DNA from: Cellvibrionales bacterium UBA4495
GTDB taxonomy: Bacteria; Pseudomonadota; Gammaproteobacteria; Pseudomonadales; Porticoccaceae
DNA: 8,001 nucleotides
Assembly (NCBI GenBank): GCA_002388905.1
Contig: DGNJ01000005.1
Location: 160-8,160, forward strand
Direction of reading: 5' to 3'
Made by a program: the position numbers and the translations under genes
Shown: positions 1 through 6,084 of the stretch, piece by piece
Numbering within the stretch: position 1 is the stretch's first letter
Layout of the letters: every line of letters begins with the position of its first letter
The notes under the pieces: model-generated
The model's database searches: none
What the model saw: the letters and a program-made list of their open reading frames with translations, nothing else
Told to the model about the DNA's origin: nothing

Positions 1-536
1 CAGCCGCAGCCGATATCGATGACCTTCTGGCTCGGTTGCAGGGACAATTTTCGGCAGATCAGATCGAGTTTGTTGATTTGAGCCTGGTCGAGCGTTTCTG
101 CATCTTCCCAGTAGCCGCAGCTGTAATTGAGCCCCTCGTCGAGCATAACGCGGTACAGGTCGAGGCTGATGTCGTAGTGGCGCTCGCCCACAATAAAAGC
201 CCGCGCCCTGGACTGGAAGTTGATAAGCCGGGCGGCCCATTCCTGAAGCAGCGTCTTAAGGCCGCCGCTGACGCGGTTCTCCAGCCCCGCCGACATGACC
301 CGGTAAATAAACTGGTCGACCCGCCGGCAGTGCCACCAGCCATCCATATAGGCTTCACCTAGCCCCAGGGAACCCTGGGTCAGTACGCGGCGGAAAACAC
401 CGGGGTTATCGATTTGTATATCCCAGGGCCGGTTGCCGTCGACGCCGACACCGGCCTCCTCGAGCATGCTTTCCAGGGAGGCGCTCCCCAGCCGCTGGAA
501 GGGGAAGCTTTTATTACCGGAATCAATCGCTTTCAT
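1..536 (-). CDS. cfa: Cyclopropane-fatty-acyl-phospholipid synthase, N-terminal 178 residues (runs off the left edge)
   Basis: The family transfers a methylene group from S-adenosylmethionine to the cis double bond of unsaturated acyl chains in membrane phospholipids, forming cyclopropane rings that protect the membrane under stress. I translated this partial gene by hand. It starts with ATG at 536, behind GAGGA 7 bases upstream. Residues 48-68 (FRRVLTQGSLGLGEAYMDGW) closely match the E. coli Cfa N-terminal region. Residues 115-121 (IVGERHY) and 138-143 (YSCGYW) are family signatures; C140 corresponds to the bicarbonate-site cysteine of the E. coli enzyme (C139). The fragment ends inside the SAM-binding motif (VIDIGCG, 172-178). 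E. coli Cfa has 382 residues, so just over half the gene lies outside the window. The start is only 9 bp after the aidB stop, so it is probably co-transcribed and coupled with aidB. No frameshift is seen in the visible part. Confidence 0.96.
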   Translation of the reverse strand, partial: MKAIDSGNKSFPFQRLGSASLESMLEEAGVGVDGNRPWDIQIDNPGVFRRVLTQGSLGLGEAYMDGWWHCRRVDQFIYRVMSAGLENRVSGGLKTLLQEWAARLINFQSRARAFIVGERHYDISLDLYRVMLDEGLNYSCGYWEDAETLDQAQINKLDLICRKLSLQPSQKVIDIGCG

Positions 537-542
537 TATTTA

Positions 543-547
543 TCCTC
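543..547 (-). promoter_or_regulatory. Ribosome binding site of cfa, overlapping the aidB stop
   Basis: On the minus strand the sequence reads TGAGGATAAATAATG. The TGA is the aidB stop and GAGGA is the Shine-Dalgarno sequence, seven bases before the cfa ATG. Ribosomes finishing aidB therefore stop on top of the cfa initiation site, an arrangement expected to give translational coupling. The site fixes the cfa start at 536. Confidence 0.7.
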
Positions 548-2210
548 ATTCCCCAGGATTGACACTATTGAGAATCTTAGCAACATCCGCCGACCGGGCA
601 GAAGTGCCGTAAGTTCGATGCCGGCCCTCCCCCAGCCGGCTGGCGCAAAACGCATCGGCCACGGCGCTGTCGCCGAAGCGACACATCAATGCTCCCTGCC
701 AGGTGGATGCCATGGCTTCCGTCAGCCGCCGCGCTTCGGGTTCAAGGGCCTGCGGTGTTTTGCGGCCCTCCTGCCAACGCTGCTTCAATGCCGAGATGCT
801 GCGATCCAGATGCCGGTTCTCTCCGGTGGCCACGGACACCTCCGCGAAGAACCTGTCCAGCGACTCGGGATAGCGAAGCGCCGTGCGCAGCACGTCGAGA
901 CAGATAACATTGCCGGAACCCTCCCAGATACCGTTCAGGGGGGCCTCACGGTATAGCCGTGGCAACAGGCTTTCCTCCACGTAACCACTTCCACCCAGAA
1001 CTTCCATGGCTTCACATACAAAGCCCGGGGCAACCTTATTGAGATGAAACTTGGCGATACCGGCGGCCAGTCGCGAAAAAGGTTCTCCATCGGCCTGCGC
1101 CGCGGCCTCATCGAAGCTGCGCGCAACACGGAACAACAGGTTTACCGCCCCTTCCAGTTCCAGTGACAGATCGGCGAGCACCGTCCTCATGAGGGGCTGA
1201 TCGACCAGGGTTTTACCGAAAGCCTGGCGATGCCGGACATGGTGCAGCGCCTGCACCAGGGACTGCCGCATCAGGGCGACCGGCGCCAGGCATGTGTCCA
1301 GGCGCGTGTGCTTGACCATGTCCATGATGGTGGCAATGCCCCTTCCCGGCGGCCCCACCAGGTGTCCCCAGGTATCATCGTATTCAATCTCGGCGGAGGC
1401 ATTGGAACGATTACCCAGTTTGTTTTTAAGGCGACGGACAAAAAAGGGATTCCGGTGACCGTCTGGCCGCCAACGGGGAACGAGAAAGCAACTCAGGTCA
1501 TCGCCGATCCGGGCCAGGCTCAGGAAGGCATCGGACATGGGTGCGGAACAGAACCATTTGTGGCCACGAAGGCCATACCAATCGCCCTCCAGGTGCTGCG
1601 CAACCGTACTGTTGGTGCGCAGGTCCGAGCCGCCCTGTTTTTCTGTCATGGCCATGCCCAGGGTCGCGCCCCGCTTTTCCCCGGCGGGGATGAAACGACT
1701 ATCGTAGCAATTGGCAAAAAGCCGGGGCAGCCACTCCCGGGCAAGATCGGGGGCCTGTTTCAGTGTGGGCACGGCCGCATAGGTCATGGTTACCGGGCAG
1801 CATACGCCGCCCTCCACCTGGGCGAAGAGATACTCGAGCGCGGTGTGGGCCACATGCCCCCCACTGTCCGCCGTCCAGGCAATGGAATGGATTTCCCGGC
1901 TGATGGCCAGGTCCATAAGACAGTGGTAGGCGGGGTGGTAGACCACCTCGTCGATGCGGCGGCCGAAGCGATCGAAACTTTCCAGCTCCGGACTGTGGCG
2001 ATTGGCGTCATTGGCCAGCTGCAGTGTGGACGGGCGCCCCATGATTTCGCCCAGTTCGGCCAGCTTGCTTGTTGCCCACCGGGCGCCCTCCCGGTCAACA
2101 GCCTTGCGCAGGCAGGGATCGCATTCAAACAGGTTTTGTTCGGGGACCGGTCCGGGCTGGTTGAAAACCTCGTGGGTGCCCAGCTGGTCGAGAGGCTCTC
2201 GCATCGACAC
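546..2210 (-). CDS. aidB: AidB-type acyl-CoA dehydrogenase family protein
   Basis: AidB is a flavoprotein with the acyl-CoA dehydrogenase fold. In E. coli it belongs to the Ada response to alkylating agents, binds DNA and shows weak isovaleryl-CoA dehydrogenase activity; its true substrate is debated. The 554 residues match E. coli AidB (about 540) along most of the length: HEVFNQP (13-19), MTEKQGGSD (188-196, flavin-binding region), GHKWF (216-220), LKNKLGNRSNAS (261-272), QPLMR (338-342), AMEVLGGSGY (401-410), and RLYREAPLN followed by WEGSGN (418-434), which carries the glutamate at the catalytic-base position. The last 60 or so residues diverge from E. coli, which matters because the C-terminal domain is implicated in DNA binding. 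The start may be GTG at 2210 or ATG at 2204; neither has a strong ribosome binding site. It lies 89 bp after the M14 gene, so it may begin a new transcription unit, and it is followed by cfa. No ada or alkB gene is visible nearby. Confidence 0.93.
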   Translation of the reverse strand: MSMREPLDQLGTHEVFNQPGPVPEQNLFECDPCLRKAVDREGARWATSKLAELGEIMGRPSTLQLANDANRHSPELESFDRFGRRIDEVVYHPAYHCLMDLAISREIHSIAWTADSGGHVAHTALEYLFAQVEGGVCCPVTMTYAAVPTLKQAPDLAREWLPRLFANCYDSRFIPAGEKRGATLGMAMTEKQGGSDLRTNSTVAQHLEGDWYGLRGHKWFCSAPMSDAFLSLARIGDDLSCFLVPRWRPDGHRNPFFVRRLKNKLGNRSNASAEIEYDDTWGHLVGPPGRGIATIMDMVKHTRLDTCLAPVALMRQSLVQALHHVRHRQAFGKTLVDQPLMRTVLADLSLELEGAVNLLFRVARSFDEAAAQADGEPFSRLAAGIAKFHLNKVAPGFVCEAMEVLGGSGYVEESLLPRLYREAPLNGIWEGSGNVICLDVLRTALRYPESLDRFFAEVSVATGENRHLDRSISALKQRWQEGRKTPQALEPEARRLTEAMASTWQGALMCRFGDSAVADAFCASRLGEGRHRTYGTSARSADVAKILNSVNPGE

Positions 2211-2299
2211 TCTTTGGTTTCCGGAAATCTACCAATAGCATAGAACAGAAACCTCAAAAGCGGTAAAGCAATAGCACTGCTTCCGGGACCACGCAGTCC
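2211..2299 (-). promoter_or_regulatory. Intergenic region upstream of aidB-cfa, possible promoter region
   Basis: This 89-bp gap is visibly richer in A and T than its surroundings, especially 2228-2280, as expected for a promoter. I could not fix a convincing -35/-10 pair: TTGAGG and TTTACC (minus strand) are plausible -35 elements, but no good -10 box sits 16-18 bases downstream. Just after the M14 stop there is a weak inverted repeat (ACTGC, 12-base loop, GCAGT) with no T-run behind it, so it is not a normal terminator. It is therefore unclear whether aidB has its own promoter or is read through from upstream. Confidence 0.3.
2218..2227. repeat. Perfect 10-bp palindrome just upstream of the aidB start
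   Basis: TTTCCGGAAA is a perfect palindrome ending 8 bases before the GTG start of aidB. It could be half of a regulator site or simply chance. Its place next to the start would suit an operator or a small structure affecting initiation. No known regulator is assigned. Confidence 0.3.
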
Positions 2300-3331
2300 T
2301 TATTCGGCAGCCCGATCATGGCAATCCTCCCTGACGGCATAGAGCAAACAGTCATCCCGGGCGATGATCGGGTTGGTGGTCACCATAAAGAGCTTGAGCT
2401 CCCGGACAGGATAAAGGCTGCCATTTCTCACCTCGAAAAAGTCCTCCAGGGGAATACCGCCGTCGGCATTTCTCACGCGGATACAGCCCGGATCCCTGAT
2501 CCAGGCAATGGCGGTGTCTCTGGCGACAACACCGAAATTGCGCCGATCGATCCGCTCGGACAAAGTAATATCAGCGGTGGGATGGGGTTCCTCGGCGTAC
2601 GCAATGGTGGCGCCATCCTGCAATTCGAGACGAACCGGGTGACGGTAGAGATCGAACTCCACCGGGGCATCGGCAAAGAGATCCTCGGTTTCCGTATAGC
2701 GCCTCAGGCCCTGCCAGGCAAGCAGGTCGGCAGCGCCCTCCCGGGCGCCGCCGCATTCGACGGTGATGATGGGGCGATCATCCCGGGTGTTCTCCATCAG
2801 CGCCCCCAGTCTCAGGTCGGTCACCACCAGGCGGTGACTGAAATGCCCGGCGAGTCGGTAATAGACCGGGCGGTCCTCGGTGCAAACAGCGAAAGAGGGG
2901 CCATCTCCCGACGTGTTGTGGATATCCACCACCGCCTCCGGGCGGGACCGATCCATGGCCGCCAGAATGTCGGCGGCAAGCCGGCCCTGATCCCCGTCGA
3001 AGGGTGCCCGAAAACACCGGTTCATATCCCGTTCGCCCGGTAACTGGCGATGACTGAACAGGGGTTCCGCCAGCGCGGCCGCCACCGAAATCACAAAAAC
3101 CAGCAAATCCGTGGCCGGCACCTGCCCTTCCCGGAGAAAACGATGTACCGCCCTGGCACCGGAGGGCTCATTGCCATGCAAGAGGGTGTTGACGACCCGG
3201 CACCGGCTTCTGTCCCGGCCGGACAAGCGAATCAATGTGGGGCCGCCCAGTTGCGCCAGGAAGTCCTCGCAACTGGCGGGCACGGCCGCCGGTGGGCAGG
3301 AATCGAGGACGGTCAGCCGGTATCGATTCAA
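2300..3331 (-). CDS. M14-type zinc deacylase, aspartoacylase / succinylglutamate desuccinylase (AspA/AstE) family
   Basis: Members are zinc hydrolases that cleave the amide bond of N-acyl amino acids such as N-acetylaspartate or N-succinylglutamate; the substrate here is not predictable. The 343 residues contain the family motifs in order: HGNEPSG (52-58, zinc ligands H52 and E55), RDMNRCF (101-107, substrate-binding arginine/asparagine region), DIHNTSG (136-142, third zinc ligand H138) and ITVECGG (189-195, catalytic glutamate E192). Length fits AspA/AstE proteins (about 310-350). I place the start at TTG 3331: it overlaps the upstream ligase stop as TTGA, follows GGGAGG six bases or so upstream, and yields the natural N-terminus before VLDS. 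The reading frame stays open 187 codons further upstream, but that part is low-complexity Gly/Pro/Arg/Ala sequence and is a shadow of the ligase gene. The predicted protein is cytoplasmic with no signal peptide. Coupling to the ligase gene points to a shared pathway. Confidence 0.88.
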   Translation of the reverse strand: MNRYRLTVLDSCPPAAVPASCEDFLAQLGGPTLIRLSGRDRSRCRVVNTLLHGNEPSGARAVHRFLREGQVPATDLLVFVISVAAALAEPLFSHRQLPGERDMNRCFRAPFDGDQGRLAADILAAMDRSRPEAVVDIHNTSGDGPSFAVCTEDRPVYYRLAGHFSHRLVVTDLRLGALMENTRDDRPIITVECGGAREGAADLLAWQGLRRYTETEDLFADAPVEFDLYRHPVRLELQDGATIAYAEEPHPTADITLSERIDRRNFGVVARDTAIAWIRDPGCIRVRNADGGIPLEDFFEVRNGSLYPVRELKLFMVTTNPIIARDDCLLYAVREDCHDRAAE

Positions 3332-4839
3332 CTGGGCACCTCCCAGCCGCCTACTGGCTGATTTTCGCCGGCCAGGGCGCGATAGTGGTCGAAGAGTCGC
3401 GCCAGCGCCCGGGGGCGATCCATGGCCGTCAGGAAATGGTCGAACGCCCGCAGCTGCCAGCTGGACCCGCTTTGCTGCGAGGCGATTCTCTCCTCGATCA
3501 CCGTCAGCATTCGGTCGCTGTCCCGCGACGATACGCCCAGCTGTGCCAGGCCGTCCTGTGCTGTGTCCAGGAGCGAGCCGGCAATGGCCCCCACCGGCCT
3601 CTCCCACAGCCGGTTCTGATTCAGGGAGGGCCATACCAGCTTGGCCGAGGGCCCCTCCCGGGCGGCCCGGTAAAAATTCTGGGCGGCATAACGAAAAGGC
3701 AGGGCCGGCAGCAGCGCTTCCACCTGGTCGCGCAATCCCACCGCCAGGCCCACATGGAAAGCGGCATTGGCGGCCATGTCCACCGCCGTCGGGCCCGCCG
3801 GCAGGGAGCGCATTTCCACCCGGATATGCCCGCCGTCCTCGGCCGAGTAAATGGGTCGGTTCCAGTGCCAGATGGTCCCGTTGTGCAGGCAAAGCTCATG
3901 CAGATCTGGAAGGCGGCCCGCCGCCAGTTCGTCGGCGGGGGATTCGTCGCTGCACAGGGGAATCAGGGGCGGATAAAGATAGACGCGCTGGGCGAAAAGC
4001 TCGTGGGGCGTGTGCCGCAACCAGTCGTTGGCGAGATCCACCCTTGCCAGGTCGTGCCAGGGCACGTTGTGGCGGCGGCCATCCGTGGCCTGCTTGAACA
4101 GGGGGATTCGGGTCTCGTGCCAGAGCCGGTGGCCCAGGAGCAGCGGCGAATTGGTGGACAGGGCCAGCACCAGGGGCGTCACCAGTACCATGGCGTTCCA
4201 GGTATCCACAAAACGCTCGATGGGGAAGCTGTAATGGATCTGAAAGGAGGTGCAGATGCCCTCGGCGGTCAGGTCGGCGCGGCTCATGGCGAAGGGGTCC
4301 TTGCCATCGATGGCGATATCAAAGGAGCCGCCGCGCATGGCGATCAGGATATCGGACAGCGCCCGGTAACGGGGCTCGTCGGTCATCACCTGATTGCCGA
4401 GATCGGCTTCGGAAAGCGTGGGCAGAATGCCGATGGGCAAAACACACCCGCCCAGAGGATTCGCCTCCCGGTTCAGGCTGGCGAGGAGTTCGGTTATGGC
4501 CGTCTCCAACGCACCAAAGGGTGAGCCGGCTAAGGCTAGCGGCGTGAAGTTGTATTCCAGATTGTAACGATTGAGCTCCAGGGCAAGCCGGGAATCGCCG
4601 AATCGTCGGCGCAGTTCCCGGTTGATGCCCAGTGCCCTGCCCGAGGGGTCGGTTATATAGAGCTCAAGTTCCGCTCCGAGTGTGTCGCGGCAGTGACCGA
4701 ACCCAGGCCTGTCCAGGACCGCGGAAAGAGCCCGGAGATCGTCGTGCAACTTGGCTGAAAACGCCCGGAAATCCTCTTCGGTAAAACGGGTTCTGTCAAT
4801 TTCCCTGCCCAAGTAAAGCCTCCCGGCAACTGCCGTCAT
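3328..4839 (-). CDS. GCS2-family carboxylate-amine ligase (glutamate-cysteine ligase-like)
   Basis: The GCS2 family contains ATP-dependent ligases that join a carboxylate, usually glutamate's gamma-carboxyl, to an amine; it includes plant-type gamma-glutamylcysteine synthetases, EgtA and YbdK. Evidence in the 503 residues: GAELELYI (55-62, the metal/nucleotide-binding acidic strand), LELNRYNLEYNFTP (87-100), TSFQIHYSF (197-205), STNSPLLLG (228-236) and RVEMRSLP (340-347). It is longer than YbdK-type proteins (about 370), with an extra C-terminal helical region (about 400-490). Start ATG at 4839 directly follows a TAG in another frame and has only a weak GGGCGG ribosome binding site. It lies 58 bp after the small membrane-protein gene and overlaps the M14 deacylase start. 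It could make gamma-glutamylcysteine, but enteric-type gammaproteobacteria normally use the unrelated-sequence GshA for that. The deacylase partner suggests a different amide product, so I give no gene symbol. Confidence 0.85.
   Translation of the reverse strand: MTAVAGRLYLGREIDRTRFTEEDFRAFSAKLHDDLRALSAVLDRPGFGHCRDTLGAELELYITDPSGRALGINRELRRRFGDSRLALELNRYNLEYNFTPLALAGSPFGALETAITELLASLNREANPLGGCVLPIGILPTLSEADLGNQVMTDEPRYRALSDILIAMRGGSFDIAIDGKDPFAMSRADLTAEGICTSFQIHYSFPIERFVDTWNAMVLVTPLVLALSTNSPLLLGHRLWHETRIPLFKQATDGRRHNVPWHDLARVDLANDWLRHTPHELFAQRVYLYPPLIPLCSDESPADELAAGRLPDLHELCLHNGTIWHWNRPIYSAEDGGHIRVEMRSLPAGPTAVDMAANAAFHVGLAVGLRDQVEALLPALPFRYAAQNFYRAAREGPSAKLVWPSLNQNRLWERPVGAIAGSLLDTAQDGLAQLGVSSRDSDRMLTVIEERIASQQSGSSWQLRAFDHFLTAMDRPRALARLFDHYRALAGENQPVGGWEVPS
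3338..3345 (-). promoter_or_regulatory. Ribosome binding site and TTG start junction of the M14 gene
   Basis: The minus strand reads GGGAGGTGCCCAGTTGAATC. GGGAGG pairs well with the 16S rRNA tail and sits at normal distance from the TTG at 3331..3329. That TTG shares two bases with the TGA stop (3330..3328) of the ligase gene. The site therefore lies inside the last codons of the ligase gene (Trp-Glu-Val-Pro-Ser) and decides the start of the downstream gene. Confidence 0.7.
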
Positions 4840-4861
4840 CTACCGCCCAGTGTAGCTGCTT

Positions 4862-4895
4862 GTCCCATGGCGGTGACTCCCGGCGGGAGCGGGAC
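4862..4895 (-). other. Nested inverted repeat in the gap between the membrane-protein and ligase genes
   Basis: An inner hairpin (CTCCC at 4877-4881, loop GGC, GGGAG at 4885-4889) is enclosed by an outer pair (GTCCC at 4862-4866 with GGGAC at 4891-4895). It begins 2 bp past the stop of the membrane-protein gene. In the transcript no U-run follows, so it is not a standard rho-independent terminator. It could be an mRNA-stability element or reduce read-through into the ligase gene. The inner stem is only 5 bp in GC-rich sequence, so chance is possible. Confidence 0.3.
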
Positions 4896-4897
4896 CT

Positions 4898-5272
4898 TCA
4901 GAACTCGGGCTCGCTACGCTGAGTCGATGGGATATTTTGGCGACCCGGCCTCCACCGCAGGTGCCAGGCGACCAATGCCGCCAGCAGCACAACGAACACC
5001 ACCAGGATGGGCACCAGCGCACGCAGAGCGCCCAGTTCGGAGGACGGCTGAAACAATTCGAACGCAGCCACCACCCAGGCCGGCGCCAGAAAGCCGACAT
5101 CGGGGTAGGCCTTGACCGGCGTCAGAAACAGGGCAAACAGGAAAGTCCGCAGTACCCGGCGCGGCCAGCTCCAGGGGATGAAACCGGTCAGTTTCCACCC
5201 CAGTGGCAGCATCATGAGAAAGCCCAGGAGGTAGGCTACCAGGCCCCAGATATAATTTTCGATGGAATACAT
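4898..5272 (-). CDS. Small integral membrane protein of unknown function
   Basis: I do not recognise a named family with confidence. The 124-residue protein has hydrophobic segments at about 8-24, 40-52, 59-73 and 85-104, so it probably spans the inner membrane three or four times. Arginines at 38-39 and 42 and at 106-111 (RWRPGR) suggest cytoplasmic loops and a cytoplasmic, polar C-terminal tail of about 20 residues. The middle contains FLTPVKAYPDVGFLAPAWVV, with several prolines in and near the membrane; FLAPAWVVAAFE is a distinctive patch useful for searches. I chose ATG 5272 (MYSIENYIWG) with GGACGG nearby as ribosome binding site; an in-frame TTG at 5311 would add 13 polar residues. It lies 69 bp after ycgN and is probably a late member of the same operon. 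A gene is supported by the coherent membrane-protein composition, unlike the competing frames. Confidence 0.72.
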   Translation of the reverse strand: MYSIENYIWGLVAYLLGFLMMLPLGWKLTGFIPWSWPRRVLRTFLFALFLTPVKAYPDVGFLAPAWVVAAFELFQPSSELGALRALVPILVVFVVLLAALVAWHLRWRPGRQNIPSTQRSEPEF

Positions 5273-5341
5273 AGTCCGTCCGCGTCTTTCAGTATCCTGA
5301 TGTGGTGGCAACCGACAGCCGGCGGGCCGGGGCGCACTCCC

Positions 5342-5782
5342 CTAATCGACCCAATGGACAATCTGTTCTTCCAGGTCATCCTCGGCGACATCCAGTTCCG
5401 ATATTACCCTGCCCCGCACGGAAATTCCCGCCCTGTGCACGCTCTCGGGATCACCGGACACCAGCGGATGCCAGTCCCGAAGCGGCTTGCCTTCATGGAG
5501 GAGCCGATAGGCACAGGTTCTGGGCAGCCAGGGAATCTCACCGAGAGTGGCCGGCGTCAGGGGCACGCAGTCCGGCACCCGGGAGCTCCGGTTCCGGTAG
5601 TCCCGGCAGCGACAGCTGTCGCTATCGAGCAACTGACAGGCCGCCCGCGTAAAGGCGATCGCCCCGCTGTCCGCATCCTCCAGCTTGACCAGGCAGCATA
5701 GACCGCATCCGTCGCAGAGCGATTCCCATTCCTCCCGGTTCATCGCCTCCAGGCTCTTGGTGCGCCAGAAAGGTGCTGTCAT
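5342..5782 (-). CDS. ycgN: YcgN family protein (UPF0260), cysteine-cluster putative metal-binding protein
   Basis: YcgN proteins have no established biochemical role. They belong to the broader YkgJ-type group with a CxxCxxCC cluster thought to bind zinc or an iron-sulfur cluster. The 146 residues align with E. coli YcgN from end to end: [10 protein letters not shown] (5-14), [17 protein letters not shown] (18-34), TCAYRLL (89-95) and WHPLVSG (104-110). Cysteines stand at 23, 26, 29, 30, 49, 57, 59, 72 and 90, enough for one or two metal sites. Length is typical. The ATG at 5782 overlaps the ycgL stop as ATGA, so translation is probably coupled to ycgL. The same two genes are near neighbours in E. 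coli, where ycgM lies between them. Cytoplasmic; no signal peptide or membrane segment. Confidence 0.95.
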   Translation of the reverse strand: MTAPFWRTKSLEAMNREEWESLCDGCGLCCLVKLEDADSGAIAFTRAACQLLDSDSCRCRDYRNRSSRVPDCVPLTPATLGEIPWLPRTCAYRLLHEGKPLRDWHPLVSGDPESVHRAGISVRGRVISELDVAEDDLEEQIVHWVD

Positions 5783-6084
5783 TGCCGCAGTTTCCGGTTT
5801 TTTGCGCTGATCGCGGCCATTGCCTCGTCGTCCAGCCCTTGCCGTGAAGGTGGCAGTTGGAGATAAAACCCCTGCTCGCGAATAGCGTCCAGAACCTGGC
5901 CTGCCCGGGCCCGGGCAAGTTTGCGGTCGGGCGTCAGTTCCAGCGTCATCACGGGCTGGGGGATACCGAAGCGTTCCAGCAGCGGTGCCGGAACGCGTTC
6001 CAGGTCTTCACGCCGGTCCACGTAGAGATACATGTCCGCCTCCCGCGGGCTCTTGTAGACGTTACAGTGGCGTTTCTCTGACAT
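5779..6084 (-). CDS. ycgL: YcgL domain protein
   Basis: YcgL is a small soluble alpha/beta protein conserved in gammaproteobacteria; its function is not established. The 101 residues show the family pattern: CNVYKS (7-12, E. coli CVIYRS), [15 protein letters not shown] (18-32), [12 protein letters not shown] (39-50) and [11 protein letters not shown] (69-79, near-identical to the E. coli EQGYYLQLPPP segment). Start is ATG at 6084, with GAGGAG ten bases upstream. It begins inside the rnd gene: the 23-bp overlap, in a different frame, is unavoidable because no later in-frame start precedes the conserved CNVYKS strand. Its own stop overlaps the ycgN start (ATGA). Tight packing with rnd and ycgN suggests shared expression, perhaps linked to RNA turnover, but that is inference. 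Confidence 0.95.
   Translation of the reverse strand: MSEKRHCNVYKSPREADMYLYVDRREDLERVPAPLLERFGIPQPVMTLELTPDRKLARARAGQVLDAIREQGFYLQLPPSRQGLDDEAMAAISAKNRKLRQ

Noticed and set aside
59..358. Minus-strand open frame of 99 codons
   Set aside because: It is out of frame with cfa, whose frame at the same place carries clear cyclopropane synthase motifs.
1230..2243. Long plus-strand open frame (337 codons) opposite aidB
   Set aside because: It is antisense to the strongly conserved aidB gene, with no recognisable domain.
1790..2257. Minus-strand open frame of 155 codons starting upstream of aidB
   Set aside because: It overlaps aidB in another frame and has no conserved motif; its ATG merely falls in the gap.
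2262..2299. Possible rho-independent terminator after the deacylase gene (ACTGC / GCAGT)
   Set aside because: Only a 5-bp stem with a 12-base loop and no T-run follows.
3332..3892. N-terminal 187-codon extension of the deacylase reading frame inside the ligase gene
   Set aside because: It is low-complexity Gly/Pro/Ala/Arg sequence without family motifs and lies wholly within the well-supported ligase gene in another frame; the TTG at 3331 with its ribosome binding site gives the proper length.
3235..4524. Long plus-strand open frame (429 codons) opposite the ligase gene
   Set aside because: It is antisense to a gene with clear family motifs; composition is rich in Gly, Gln and Arg and shows no domain. 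Such shadows are common in GC-rich genomes.
4840..4880. Possible promoter for the ligase gene (GTCACC, 17 bases, TACACT)
   Set aside because: The -35 matches only 3 of 6 consensus bases and the -10 would lie 9 bases from the ATG, leaving no room for a normal leader.
4840..5100. Minus-strand open frame of 86 codons ending directly before the ligase ATG
   Set aside because: It overlaps the membrane-protein gene out of frame; its Trp/Arg/Cys-rich composition is typical of a shadow frame.
5273..5341. GC-rich inverted repeat (CCGG CGGG CCGG) between ycgN and the membrane-protein gene
   Set aside because: The stem is 4 bp in GC-rich sequence, with no T-run or repeat elsewhere in the window; likely chance.
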